A stretch of 64,000 nt of DNA from Phycisphaerae bacterium (GCA_016793805.1 JAEUIZ010000032.1:1-64000); one strand, 5' to 3'; counted from the stretch's first letter, positions 33,866 through 43,354 are shown. Translations and numbers: made by a program. The notes: generated by a model not told the origin, from the letters alone.

Positions 33866-35524
33866 TCAACCACCCGCGCTGCCCTCGCCCCCCGGAAGCG
33901 TCATCGACCAAGGATCCAGCAGCGACTCGAGTTCCTTCTTTCCGACGACCTTCTGCTCCAGCACGAGTTGCCGGATCGTCTTGCCCTCCTTGTGGGCCTG
34001 CTTGGCGATCGCCGCGGCGCGGTCGTACCCGATCACCGGGACCAGGCTCGTGCACATCGCCAGCGACTGCTCGATGAGTTCGGCGCACCGCTTCTTGTCG
34101 GGCTCGAGTCCCGCCAGGCAGTTGTCCGTGAACACGATGCACGCCCGCGAGAGCAGGTAGATCGAGTCGAGCACGTTGGCCGCCATCAGCGGCATGGCGA
34201 CGTTCAGATCGAGCAGCGACCCCACGCCCCCGAGCCCGCCCAGCGTCACCGCCGCGTCGTTCCCGATCACCTGGCAGCACACCATGATCACGCTCTCGCA
34301 GATCACCGGGTTCACCTTCCCCGGCATGATCGAGGACCCCGGCTGCACCGCCGGCAGGATCAACTCGCCCAGCCCGCACCTGGGGCCCATGCCCATGAGC
34401 CGGATGTCGTTGGCGATCTTCGACATCGACACCGCGATCGTCTTGAGGTGCCCCGACGCCTCGACCATCGCGTCCTTGGCGTGCTGGGCCTCGAAGTGGT
34501 TCACCGCCTCGCGGAAGTGGACGCCCGTCTCCTGCGTGAGTTCCGCCGCCACCGTTGCGCCGAACTCCTCGTGCGTGTTGATCCCGGTTCCCACGGCCGT
34601 CCCGCCGATCGGCAACTCCGAGAGCGCGTGCAGGGCCCGGTGCAGCCGCTCCTCGGCGTGCTTCATCTGCGACGCGAACCCGCTGAACTCCTGCCCGAGG
34701 CGGATCGGCGTGGCGTCCTGCAGGTGCGTCCGCCCGATCTTGACGATCTTGTCCCACCCCGCCGCGTGCTTCTCCAGTTGCTTGCACGTCACCTGCACCG
34801 CGGGCAGCAACTCGTGCTCGATCGCGACCGCCGCCGCGATGTGCATGGCCGACGGGAACGTGTCGTTGGACGACTGCCCCATGTTCACGTGGTCGTTGGG
34901 ATGCACCCCCCCGGCCTTGAGGTACGCCTCGTCCTTCGACGACCCGATCGGCTTGTGATTCCGCAGGCACACCAGGTTCGCCACCACCTCGTTCACGTTC
35001 ATGTTCGTCGACGTGCCCGAGCCCGTCTGGAAGATGTCCACCGGGAAGTGCTTGGCCAACCCCCCGAACGAGGGCAGCCCGTCCCTGATCTCGTGGCAGG
35101 CCTCGATGATCGCGGTCGCTCGCTTCGAGTCGAGCCGACCCAGCCGGTTGTTCACGCGCGCGCACGCCGCCTTCAGCAGCGCGTACGACTTGATGACCCG
35201 CTCCGGGACCGGCCTCCCCGAGACCGGGAAGTTCAGCACCGCCCGCTGCGTCGAGGCCCCGTAGAGCGCATCCGCCGGCACCTGCATCTCGCCCATCGTG
35301 TCCTTCTCGACGCGAGTGGGGCCCTTCGGTGCCGGCTTGGGCGCGGGCTTGATCCAGGACTTCCCCGGTGCCAATGGCTTTGTGCCGTTCTGGCGTGCGG
35401 CTTCGGACGCCCCGGCCCTTGCCGCCGGTGCGGGCTTCGTAGGGGGCTTCGTGGTCGGCTTCGCCAACTTTGTGCCCTTCGCCGGTGCCTTGGTCGCGGA
35501 CGACTTCTTCTTGGGTGACGGCAA
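33866..35524 (-). CDS. fumC: Class II fumarate hydratase with basic N-terminal extension
   Basis: The core begins at TRVEKDTMGEMQVPADALYG and runs about 460 residues with the fumarase signatures TGSGTSTNMNVNEV, HPNDHVNMGQSSND, GRTHLQDATP, GGTAVGTG and the active-site loop GSSIMPGKVNP. It hydrates fumarate to malate. Before it lie about 75 residues rich in Lys, Ala and Pro (KKKSSATKAPAKG, KPTTKPPTKPAPA), like a histone H1 tail. I choose a TTG start at 35524 because GGGAGA lies six bases upstream; a GTG at 35593 would add 23 residues without a good site. The tail is not a secretion signal. Confidence 0.92.
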   Translation of the reverse strand: MPSPKKKSSATKAPAKGTKLAKPTTKPPTKPAPAARAGASEAARQNGTKPLAPGKSWIKPAPKPAPKGPTRVEKDTMGEMQVPADALYGASTQRAVLNFPVSGRPVPERVIKSYALLKAACARVNNRLGRLDSKRATAIIEACHEIRDGLPSFGGLAKHFPVDIFQTGSGTSTNMNVNEVVANLVCLRNHKPIGSSKDEAYLKAGGVHPNDHVNMGQSSNDTFPSAMHIAAAVAIEHELLPAVQVTCKQLEKHAAGWDKIVKIGRTHLQDATPIRLGQEFSGFASQMKHAEERLHRALHALSELPIGGTAVGTGINTHEEFGATVAAELTQETGVHFREAVNHFEAQHAKDAMVEASGHLKTIAVSMSKIANDIRLMGMGPRCGLGELILPAVQPGSSIMPGKVNPVICESVIMVCCQVIGNDAAVTLGGLGGVGSLLDLNVAMPLMAANVLDSIYLLSRACIVFTDNCLAGLEPDKKRCAELIEQSLAMCTSLVPVIGYDRAAAIAKQAHKEGKTIRQLVLEQKVVGKKELESLLDPWSMTLPGGEGSAGG

Positions 35525-35715
35525 CGCGATTCTCCCTGCGGCAGTGGGGTTGATTAGGAAAAAGGAAGGGTCCGAGTCCCAAGCCGGGAACACCCCGACC
35601 CGACCCGCGTCCTACCCGTTAGGCCGCCATTGTAGAAGTGATACCCTAGCGGCGGAGGTCGGTGTCCGATTCGCCAGGATGGAGCCTCGGCACCGGGGCG
35701 ACCCAAGGAGCCACG

Positions 35716-36948
35716 ATGCACTCTTTCGTCCGCGCCGCCTGCGCTGCGATCGTCGCGATGGTGACCAGCCCGGCCCACGCCCAGGAGGGTCCGCTCCTGA
35801 AGCGCGAGAAGCCGCACGATTGGACGCTTCGCGCCGTTGTCACGGTTCGCGTCAACGTCGAGATCGACCGCAAGACCAAGATGCCGCGCAGAGAGGACTT
35901 CGACATCCAGACCGCGGCCGTGGTGTTCCCGTTCCTACGCGAGTCCGCGGGCCACTCCCGCGCCGGCGACCCGACGGGGGTCCTGCTGATCGACAACCGC
36001 GAGTGCGACAAGAACCCGCAGACGCTCACGGACTACCCGAGTGGGACGGAACTCGGGAAGTGGACGATGGTGGACTGGAAGGCCGAGGAGGTCGAACTCC
36101 AGGTGACGCTTCCGGTCACGTCGTTCGACACGGTCTTTGACGAGAAGGCCGCGATCAGGCTCGGGTGGCCCAAGGATCCCTGGCCGCCCGTTCCCGCGTC
36201 CACGTTCCGCCCGCAACTGTTCATCGACGTCGGGACCGAGGGGCCCGCCGACATGACCCCGGTGCAGGACCTGCTCAAAAAGTGGACGGGCGGCAAGGAT
36301 CCCAAGAGCCTTCCGCCGGTCACGCTTGCGAAGTTCCTCGCCGGTGAGGTCGTCAAGCACGTCCAGGTCTCCGGCAATGGGCTCCGCTACAACCGCAAGG
36401 GCGAGGTCGAGGGCCTCGACCTTCAGGGCGCGTGGGAGACGGCCAAGCGCGGGCGCGGGTCCGAGTGGGACATGGTGTGCCTGCTCACCGCTCTCTACCG
36501 CCAGGCCGGGCTGCCCGCGCGGACGGTCATCGGATATGACGTGGGCGACCGCAAGGCCGGCGACAAGTTCCTCGGTCGCAACAGCAGCGGCTCGCTCCGG
36601 GCCTGGGTGGAGTTCGCGCTGCTCGACCCATCGGCCACCACGCCGGTGGTCTGGGTGCCTGTTGATGTGGTGCGGCTCCGCAAGAGCAGCACCCGCCCAC
36701 CGCCGCTGGACAAGCCGTGGTCGTTCTTCGGCACGCACGACGAACTCAGCGGCGTCATCCCCTTCGCCTTCCAGTTCCATCCGCCGACGGATGTCGTGGC
36801 GCACGGGTCCGCGGCATTCTGGGGCTGGATGGTCACGCCCAAGCCTCCGGAGCGCGTGATCCAGGCGATCCGCTTCGACGCGATCTCGACCCCCAAGCGG
36901 GCCGAGGACATGAAGAAGGACCAGGACCGCCGCAAGCGCGGGAACTGA
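35716..36948 (+). CDS. Exported transglutaminase-fold protein, likely altered active site
   Basis: 410 residues; AAGGAG precedes ATG 35716. The signal peptide ends AHA-Q (residue 23). A beta-rich N-terminal half (FTVR-like strands, IDNRECD, TLPVTSFDTVF) precedes a transglutaminase-like core: Cys255 in SEWDMVCLLTALYRQAGLPAR, the VIGYDVG strand, RAWVEF and PVDVV. The catalytic His expected before AW is Arg295, while Asp317 is kept. The protein therefore probably lacks normal Cys-protease chemistry or uses another residue. It is divergent from fumC. The substrate or partner is unknown. Confidence 0.8.
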   Translation: MHSFVRAACAAIVAMVTSPAHAQEGPLLKREKPHDWTLRAVVTVRVNVEIDRKTKMPRREDFDIQTAAVVFPFLRESAGHSRAGDPTGVLLIDNRECDKNPQTLTDYPSGTELGKWTMVDWKAEEVELQVTLPVTSFDTVFDEKAAIRLGWPKDPWPPVPASTFRPQLFIDVGTEGPADMTPVQDLLKKWTGGKDPKSLPPVTLAKFLAGEVVKHVQVSGNGLRYNRKGEVEGLDLQGAWETAKRGRGSEWDMVCLLTALYRQAGLPARTVIGYDVGDRKAGDKFLGRNSSGSLRAWVEFALLDPSATTPVVWVPVDVVRLRKSSTRPPPLDKPWSFFGTHDELSGVIPFAFQFHPPTDVVAHGSAAFWGWMVTPKPPERVIQAIRFDAISTPKRAEDMKKDQDRRKRGN

Positions 36949-37226
36949 TCGGTCGCTGCGGTACGGGTCCTTGTCGCGCGAGCCGCCCGCCCCGCGGCGC
37001 CTGACGGATCGAGTGGATTCGGCCCGGAGCGCTGGCCTCCCGCTTCGACGCCTTCTTAGGCCGAGGTGTTCGATCGGCATGGGGGGCACCGGCATGGCGC
37101 AGGCGTGCCAAGTGTCAAGTTCCGGGTTGGAGGCGCACCGCGGGCGATCTCGCGCTCAATGGTCATTCGGTTTCGTCCGATACTGCCGAGACAGCCCGGC
37201 CGCATCGAGCCGGACGGAGGTATCAC

Positions 37227-38276
37227 ATGACTCGTAAACGGACGGCGGCGATTCTGGCTCTCATGGCGGGCTCGGCGTGGATGGCGGGATTTGCTGATCC
37301 GCCAGCGGGCCACGACGACCACGGCAAACCGGCCGCCAAGCCCGCCGCGGCGCCGCACGGCTCGCCGTCGGTCACTCCGCCCGCGGCCCCGAACACCAGG
37401 CCCGCGATCCAGCCCGGGTACACGCCCAAGCCGCCGGTGCTCAAGCCCGACGCGGCGCCCGCGGCCAAGCCGACGACCGCCGGCGCGGAGCCGAAGCATG
37501 GGGGCCATGCCCCCGAGCCTAAGCCCGAGAACAAGCCCGAGCCCAAGAAGGAGCCGGAGAAGCCCAAGGCCCAGGCGACGAACGAGCCGATCGACGCGCA
37601 GAAGGCGCTGACGATGCTGATCGAGGGCAACGAGCGGTGGGTGTCGGGCGACACGCAGGCCCCGAACACCGACGCGGCCCGTCGCAAGAGCCTCGCCGAG
37701 AACGGGCAGAAGCCGTTTGTCACCGTGCTCTCGTGCGCCGACTCGCGCGTCCCGATCGAGCGGGCGTTTGATCGCGGGGTGGGCGACGTGTTCGTCGTGC
37801 GCGTCGCGGGCAACATCGCCGCCACCGCCGAGATCGGGACCATCGAGTACGGGGTGGGGCACCTGAAGACCCCGCTGCTGGTGGTGATGGGGCACACGCA
37901 GTGCGGCGCGGTCGCGGCCGCCGCCACCGGCGCCGAGGTCCACGGGAAGGTCGCGGACCTCATCGCCTCGATCAATCCCGCGATCGCCCGGGCGCGCAAG
38001 AACAACCCCACGGCCAGCGCGAGCGAACTGGCGACGATCGGCGTCCGCGAGAACGTGTGGCAGTCGATCTTCGACCTCTTCAAGACCAGCCCCGCGTGCC
38101 GCGACCTCACCGCCAAGGGCGAGCTCTACGTCGTCGGCGCGATCTACGACATCTCGACGGGGAAGGTCGAGTGGCTGGGCGAGCACCCCTGGCAGAGCGA
38201 ACTCATCGCCGCGATCAATGGGACGATGAACCCCGCGCAGGCCGACGCCCACGGGGGGCACGACCACGAGGAATAG
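37227..38276 (+). CDS. Exported beta-carbonic anhydrase with Pro/Lys-rich linker
   Basis: 349 residues; GGAGGT precedes ATG 37227. A signal peptide (to about residue 23) is followed by about 100 residues rich in Pro, Lys, Ala and His, then a beta-class carbonic anhydrase: NERWVSGD, zinc ligands in SCADSRVP and GHTQCGAV, the ARVAGN-like RVAGNIA, and GAIYDISTGKVEWL. It hydrates CO2. Short His-rich stretches occur at both ends (GHDDHG, HGGHAPE, HGGHDHEE), which could bind zinc or other metals. Export and the linker suggest a surface or periplasmic place. It converges with trpG, three bases away. Confidence 0.9.
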   Translation: MTRKRTAAILALMAGSAWMAGFADPPAGHDDHGKPAAKPAAAPHGSPSVTPPAAPNTRPAIQPGYTPKPPVLKPDAAPAAKPTTAGAEPKHGGHAPEPKPENKPEPKKEPEKPKAQATNEPIDAQKALTMLIEGNERWVSGDTQAPNTDAARRKSLAENGQKPFVTVLSCADSRVPIERAFDRGVGDVFVVRVAGNIAATAEIGTIEYGVGHLKTPLLVVMGHTQCGAVAAAATGAEVHGKVADLIASINPAIARARKNNPTASASELATIGVRENVWQSIFDLFKTSPACRDLTAKGELYVVGAIYDISTGKVEWLGEHPWQSELIAAINGTMNPAQADAHGGHDHEE

Positions 38277-38279
38277 GAC

Positions 38280-38930
38280 TCATCCGGCGAGGAAGTTCGC
38301 GAGCAATCGCGGGCCCTCGTCGGTCAGGAAGCTCTCGGGATGGAACTGGACCCCGTCGAGCGGCCGCTTGGCGGGGTCTTTCCATGCGCGACGCAGTCCC
38401 ATGACCACCCGGCGCGTCCCGCCCGCGCCGTCGGGCTCATCCGTCCACGCCGAGACCTCCCATCCGTCCTCGCCCGGGGTGCGCGGGGGCACCGTCTCGG
38501 CCCGCACCACCAGCGAGTGGTACCGCGTCGCTGTGAAGGGGACGGAGAGCCCGCGAAAGATCCCGCGGCCGTCGTGTTGGATCGGGCTGGTCTTGCCGTG
38601 CATCGGGACCGCGTGCCGAGCGACGGTCATCCCGTGCATGGCGCCGATGCACTGGTGCCCCAGGCAGACGCCCAGCACGGGGACTCGGCCCGCGAAGCGC
38701 TCGATCATCGCCGACGACACGCCCGCCTCGGTCGGGGAGCACGGCCCGGGCGAGATGATGAGCCGCGCGGGCCCGCGTCCGCCGTCGAGCCGCTCCGCCT
38801 CGTCGGGGGTGATCTGGTCGTTGCGGACCACGAGCAGATCGCGCCCGGGCCGGAGGGAGCGGTCGATCTCCCCCAGCCGCTGCACCAGGTTCCAGGTGAA
38901 CGAGTCGTAGTTGTCGATGAGGAGGATCAT
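38280..38930 (-). CDS. trpG: Anthranilate/aminodeoxychorismate synthase glutamine amidotransferase
   Basis: 216 residues, a typical length. Class I amidotransferase triad: Cys in GVCLGHQ, His and Glu in QFHPESFLT; the chain opens ILLIDNYDSFTWNLVQ, and SPGPCSPTEAG forms the oxyanion-side loop. It supplies ammonia to TrpE or PabB. No partner gene adjoins it, so it may serve both tryptophan and folate synthesis (trpG or pabA). The start at 38930 has only a weak ribosome site. Confidence 0.92.
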   Translation of the reverse strand: MILLIDNYDSFTWNLVQRLGEIDRSLRPGRDLLVVRNDQITPDEAERLDGGRGPARLIISPGPCSPTEAGVSSAMIERFAGRVPVLGVCLGHQCIGAMHGMTVARHAVPMHGKTSPIQHDGRGIFRGLSVPFTATRYHSLVVRAETVPPRTPGEDGWEVSAWTDEPDGAGGTRRVVMGLRRAWKDPAKRPLDGVQFHPESFLTDEGPRLLANFLAG

Positions 38931-39031
38931 GCGGGAGCCGGCCCAGGGGAGGATGGTACGAGGGTGCCCCGCCTCGATTCCCCCCCGGCGACGGCCTATC
39001 CTGCCCCCGCGGCGAGTTGGGCCGCGAGTCC

Positions 39032-39106
39032 CGGGGTGTAGCGCAGCTTGGTTAGCGCGTTTGACTGGGGGTCAAAAGGTCGGCGGTTCGAATCCGCCCA
39101 CCCCGA
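39032..39106 (+). tRNA. tRNA-Pro (anticodon GGG)
   Basis: 75 bases. Acceptor stem CGGGGTG/CACCCCG, D arm GCGC/GCGC with a 10-base loop, anticodon stem TTTGA/TCAAA with loop CTGGGGG (anticodon 39067-39069), T arm GGCGG-TTCGAAT-CCGCC, discriminator A. No CCA is encoded. Proline starting with C1 is the known identity feature. It lies 36 bases upstream of the AlkD-like gene. Confidence 0.95.
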
Positions 39107-39142
39107 TTGGTGCGCTCCGTGCCACAGGCGAGGGCTCTTGGC

Positions 39143-39832
39143 ATGAAGTCGATCACGACGGTCAACGGCATCCTTGCCCGCCTCGAGTCCTTGGGCGACG
39201 AGGCGCGTCGCAGGCACAACGCCAAGGCCGGCGCACCCGCCGATCAGTTCGGGGTCAAACTCGGGGACATTCGCGGCATCGCCAAGGAGATCAAGATCGA
39301 TCACGCGCTGGCGCTCCGACTCTGGGAGACCGGCAACGTCGAGGCTCAACTCCTGGCCACGCTCATCCTCAAGCCGGCGTCGCTCTCGGCCCGCGAGGTC
39401 GACGCGATGACGCGGACCACGACGTGCGCGCAGGTCGCGGACTGGATGAACTCGTATGTCGTCGCGGTCCACCCGGAGCGGGACGCGCTCCGCGAGAAGT
39501 GGATGAAAGACAAGGACCGCTGGGCTCTCCGCGCGGGATGGCACCTCACCGCTGCGCGAGTGAACCAAGGTGCCGACGGCCTGGACCTCGACGCGCTGCT
39601 GCGCCGCATCGAGAGGGAACTCCCCAAGGCCCGCCCCGAGGTGCAGTGGACGATGAACAACACGCTGGGCGCCATCGGCATCCGGCACGCCGAGCACCGC
39701 CAGCGCGTCATCGCCCTCGGCGAGGCGATCGGGCTCTACCGCGATTGGCCCGTCTCCAAGGGCTGCATCCCGCCCTACGTGCCGGTCTGGGTCGAGGCGA
39801 TGGTGAAGCGCGGGGGAAAGCCGCGCGGGTGA
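39143..39832 (+). CDS. AlkD-like DNA alkylation repair protein
   Basis: 229 residues from ATG 39143; a TTG at 39107 inside the tRNA end is not credible. It is all-helical with the HEAT-like repeats of the AlkD/AlkC superfamily: GVKLGDIRGIAKEIKID, LALRLWETGNVEAQLLATLI, VADWMNSYVV, RWALRAGWHLT and the final CIPPYVPVWVEAMV. Family members remove N3- or N7-alkylated bases without base flipping; several planctomycete homologues are annotated as this family but not studied. It might be co-transcribed with the upstream tRNA. Confidence 0.85.
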   Translation: MKSITTVNGILARLESLGDEARRRHNAKAGAPADQFGVKLGDIRGIAKEIKIDHALALRLWETGNVEAQLLATLILKPASLSAREVDAMTRTTTCAQVADWMNSYVVAVHPERDALREKWMKDKDRWALRAGWHLTAARVNQGADGLDLDALLRRIERELPKARPEVQWTMNNTLGAIGIRHAEHRQRVIALGEAIGLYRDWPVSKGCIPPYVPVWVEAMVKRGGKPRG

Positions 39833-39845
39833 AGCCGTCTCCCGG

Positions 39846-41423
39846 CTACCTCGGCGTCCGTCCCTTCGCCGGCGAGACCTGGGCCGAGTCCGTGTCCACG
39901 AGGATCGCGGTCGCGTCGGGGTTGAGCGCCCACGACCACGTCGAGAACGTGCCGTCGCGGTCGGCGGCGTCGCGGCCGAGCGTCATCGTCCACGCCCGGG
40001 GTCCCGGCGCGTAGCGGATTCTCGCGTCCAGCGACGACATCAGTTCGCGCAGGTCGGCCTCCGGCTTCGCGTCGCGCTGAGGCGAGAGGACGATCGTGAT
40101 TGCCGGCCCCGACGTCGCTCCCGCGCCGCCGGCCGCCCGTGCGAGCACGACCACCGGCGTTCCCAGCGCGGGCGTGATCCGTTCCAGCGTCGGGCCGTGA
40201 CGGCGAAGCCAGCGCGCCCGCGCCTCGACGAACTCCTCGCCAGCCTTGCCCGACGCCGCGGCGTACACGTCCCCGATCACGGCCAGCCAGGTCGGCCAGT
40301 CCGACCGAAGCAGGACCGCGAACCGCGCGGGCGTCGCGGGCGGAGCCATGCCCGGCACGTCCGACCACGACTTCTCGCTGATCGCCGCCGATGCGACCGT
40401 CCCCGGCGGCTCGCTGCGGCTCGACCACGACACGTCGATCGCCAGCAGCGGCGTGGCGCCCGGCGCGGGGTCGATCGGCTGGCCCGTGGTCTCATCCAAC
40501 GGCCGCGGGAGGCGCACGTGCAGCATCGCCGAGCGTGCGTTGGCGATCCGCAGCGCCTCGGCGAGTTTGCCGAATCGACCGCGCGCGAACTCCTCCGGGG
40601 CCGCGGCGCGGAGCGCGTTGAGGTCGAGGAACGCTTCGGCGACTGGCGTGCTTGAGCCCCGCCGGGCCTGGACATGCGAGCGATGCCGGAGCCATTCGCC
40701 GCGCGTCTCGCCGCGGGCGAGCCACCCCGCGAGCGAGCCCTCGCCCAGCCCCACGTAGAACGCGCTGGCGGTGCTCGCCCACTCAACCCGCCGCGCCGGT
40801 CCGTCGCCCTCGCGCGTGTAGGCCGAGGCCCGCGTCGCGCCCGCGATCGTCGCCGGCCCGATCCGACCTCCCGCGGCCCGGTCCGCTCGTTCGTCGTCCT
40901 TCAGTGCCGCGAGCACCAGCGCCTCGAGCCGATCGTGCGGCGGAGGGATGCGCACCTCGACGACCGCGCCGAGCCGCTCGATCATCGTCTGCGGCTCGAC
41001 GCCGGGCCGATCCCGCGTCGGCACGAGTTTCAGGCTCGTCAGGCAGACGCGATAGGGCGCCTCGCCCAGCACCGAGGGCCGGAGCAGCGCCGTCACCACC
41101 GACGTGCCCCGGTCCACGTTCGCGCACGACGCGATCATCCCGCGCGCCCCGGCCTCGACCAACGCCCGCAGCGGATCCTCTGCCGATCCTGGCCCCAACA
41201 CCGACGGCGCGAACGCCACAAACGCCACGGCACCCGCGGGCAGATTCCAGAAGTCCGCGCCGACCACGGGCCGCTTGGGTTCGGCGGGTGCGCCGGTCGA
41301 GGGCTGTGTCGCGCCGGACGGCCCCTGACCTGCGTTCTGGGCGCGGGCGATCGAACCTCCGGCCATGACGGCCGCGGCGAGCAGCGCGAGCCCGGGCCCG
41401 CGAACGATCCGGCGTGTCCTCAT
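39846..41423 (-). CDS. Exported protein of unknown function (second of a pair)
   Basis: 525 residues with a signal peptide ending ARA-Q near residue 29. The rest is mixed alpha/beta with segments that resemble those of its upstream neighbour (GTSVVTALLRPSVLG, WLAVIGDVYAAASGKAGEEF, GATSGPAITIVLSPQRDA). No known domain or catalytic motif could be named. Its ATG overlaps the stop of 41420-43354 by four bases, so the two are co-translated. Both may be distant versions of the DUF3352-like exported proteins found in planctomycetes, which I cannot verify. Confidence 0.75.
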   Translation of the reverse strand: MRTRRIVRGPGLALLAAAVMAGGSIARAQNAGQGPSGATQPSTGAPAEPKRPVVGADFWNLPAGAVAFVAFAPSVLGPGSAEDPLRALVEAGARGMIASCANVDRGTSVVTALLRPSVLGEAPYRVCLTSLKLVPTRDRPGVEPQTMIERLGAVVEVRIPPPHDRLEALVLAALKDDERADRAAGGRIGPATIAGATRASAYTREGDGPARRVEWASTASAFYVGLGEGSLAGWLARGETRGEWLRHRSHVQARRGSSTPVAEAFLDLNALRAAAPEEFARGRFGKLAEALRIANARSAMLHVRLPRPLDETTGQPIDPAPGATPLLAIDVSWSSRSEPPGTVASAAISEKSWSDVPGMAPPATPARFAVLLRSDWPTWLAVIGDVYAAASGKAGEEFVEARARWLRRHGPTLERITPALGTPVVVLARAAGGAGATSGPAITIVLSPQRDAKPEADLRELMSSLDARIRYAPGPRAWTMTLGRDAADRDGTFSTWSWALNPDATAILVDTDSAQVSPAKGRTPR

Positions 41424-43354
41424 GGACGCTGTTGTAGCAGCGCCCAGGTGGTCGGTTCAACCGCCCAGCCCTGCCGCGAGAGCACCAGCAGCGCCGCACG
41501 CTCGCGCGAGGCCCCCGGCAGTGCCAATGCCGCAGCCCGGGTCAGCGTCCCAGCGTCGATCGGCCTGCCCAGGTCCACCATGCCCCGTTCCTGCGCCGTG
41601 CCAACCGCCGCCCCCGCCGCCACCAGCGGGATCAGCCAGCCTGCCGAGCCCAGCGTCGAGCACGCGGCCGCGAGCGTCGAGCGGTCCGACCTCGACTCGG
41701 TCACCTGGTCATCCCCCCGCCAATACGTGTAACTCACGCTCGAGCGCGCGCCCTTCCGCAACTCGTTGAACGGCGGGATCACCAGCCCCGGGTCGCGGTT
41801 CGGGTCCGTGGGCGACCGCACCGCGTTCGACACCGCCGAGCCCAGCATCGATAGCAGCAGGTACCCGCTGGCCATCGTCCGCGGGGTGTCGGCGTACGAC
41901 AGGCTCACCAGCCCCTTGGCATCGGGGAAGCGCGACGCGATCGCGGCGTTGCTCATCATCCCCTTGTCGCCCTTGCCCGTCGCCTGCCGCGCCGCCGCCA
42001 GCGCGCCCTGCGGCGTGGGGCTCATCAGCAGCCAGTTCGGCGTGAGCGCGAACGTGACCTCCATCGGCACCGGGAGCCCCGGGAACCGCAGCGTCCAGAG
42101 GTCCGCCCCGCCGTCCTTCCACGCCGCAAGCCGGATGTACCCCGGCCCGATCGGCAACTGGTCACCCATCGCGTTGGCCAGCGACGCCACCTTGCTCATC
42201 GTCGCGGCGAACCGGGCGTGGTCGCGCACCCCGAGCATCAGCACCGTCGAGCCCATCCCGCCCCCGCCCGTGGCGTCGGACATGTAATACCCGATCGCGC
42301 CGCCCAGGGCGTCGAGCACGTCGGCCCTCACGTCGATCCCCGTCTGGTCCTTGATCTCCGAGAGGCCCTGCTCGAGTTGCTCCTTGGCCGACTCCTGCCG
42401 CGCGAGCCCGTCGAGGATCGTGCCGAATCCGCTCTCCCCGGCCCGCGCCAGGTACACGCTCGTCACGTCAGCCGGCACCGCCGCCATCTCGTCCTTGGTG
42501 AGCGCCCGATCAGCCATCCCGAGGGCCCCGGCGCGCGCCTTGGCGCCCTCGACCACCAGCACCGACGCGGACTCGTCCTTGGTGAACCCGGCCTGGTACG
42601 ACGCCTTGATCGCCGAGGCGCCGAGCAGCCCCATCTCCTCGAGTGACGCGAACACCTCCGTCATCTCCGGGTTGTTCCCGGCGAAGCCCATGACCAGGTC
42701 CTTTGCGGGCGAGAGCCCCGCCAAGTCCAGTCGCACGCGGAACATCGGCCTCATTCCCTCGGGCGACGCGGGCAGCGACGCCAGCCCGGCCTCCGCGCTT
42801 TGGAGCGTTCCAAAGACCGCCTGGTAGCGCCAGCCGCCGTCCGCCTGGGTCGGGCCCATGCTCAGCAGTGCGACGGGCGTCTGGAGGTCGTCCATCCCGG
42901 CGAATCGCGTGCCCGCGCCGGACTTGAGCCGCACCCCTTCGTGCCGCAGCATGCCGGTGATCGTCGAGTGCATGTCGGTCGCCGCGGCCTGGTCGGGCAT
43001 GCGGAAACTCAGGCCCACGCCATACCCGAAGAGCCCGCCGGCCGGGTTCTCGCCGTCGTACGCGATGGTCAGCACCGTCGGCCGCGAGAGCGCGCCCAGC
43101 GCCATGTTGATGAGGCCCGGGGCCTCGGGCGGCATGTCCGGGACCTCGCGCGACAACTCACGAATCCGCGCGGGGACGAGCGCGAGCGCGTCGGCCAGCG
43201 CCCGGTCCTTGGGGTCCGACATCATGCTGTCCCACCCCGCGTGCTCGAGGACAAAGACCGTCCCCTTCGTGAACGGCTGCTGCGCCGTCGCCGCCGCCGC
43301 CATCCCCACCGCGCCCAGCACCGCCGCCATCCGTCCCGTCGCTCGTGTGCGCAT
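41420..43354 (-). CDS. Exported protein of unknown function (first of a pair)
   Basis: 644 residues from ATG 43354, with GGAG upstream and a signal peptide ending ATA-Q near residue 25. Segments such as GTVFVLEHAGWDSM, GYGVGLSFRMPDQ, FRVRLDLAGLSPAKDLV, VTSVYLARAGESGFGTILDG and PVPMEVTFALTPNWLLMSPT follow the repeating beta-alpha pattern of DUF3352-like proteins, in which the chain models its own 'fraction of explained' surface; the assignment is tentative. A hydrophobic helix near residue 585 (AGWLIPLVAAGAAVG) may anchor it. It is transcribed divergently from a glycosyltransferase gene. Confidence 0.75.
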   Translation of the reverse strand: MRTRATGRMAAVLGAVGMAAAATAQQPFTKGTVFVLEHAGWDSMMSDPKDRALADALALVPARIRELSREVPDMPPEAPGLINMALGALSRPTVLTIAYDGENPAGGLFGYGVGLSFRMPDQAAATDMHSTITGMLRHEGVRLKSGAGTRFAGMDDLQTPVALLSMGPTQADGGWRYQAVFGTLQSAEAGLASLPASPEGMRPMFRVRLDLAGLSPAKDLVMGFAGNNPEMTEVFASLEEMGLLGASAIKASYQAGFTKDESASVLVVEGAKARAGALGMADRALTKDEMAAVPADVTSVYLARAGESGFGTILDGLARQESAKEQLEQGLSEIKDQTGIDVRADVLDALGGAIGYYMSDATGGGGMGSTVLMLGVRDHARFAATMSKVASLANAMGDQLPIGPGYIRLAAWKDGGADLWTLRFPGLPVPMEVTFALTPNWLLMSPTPQGALAAARQATGKGDKGMMSNAAIASRFPDAKGLVSLSYADTPRTMASGYLLLSMLGSAVSNAVRSPTDPNRDPGLVIPPFNELRKGARSSVSYTYWRGDDQVTESRSDRSTLAAACSTLGSAGWLIPLVAAGAAVGTAQERGMVDLGRPIDAGTLTRAAALALPGASRERAALLVLSRQGWAVEPTTWALLQQRP

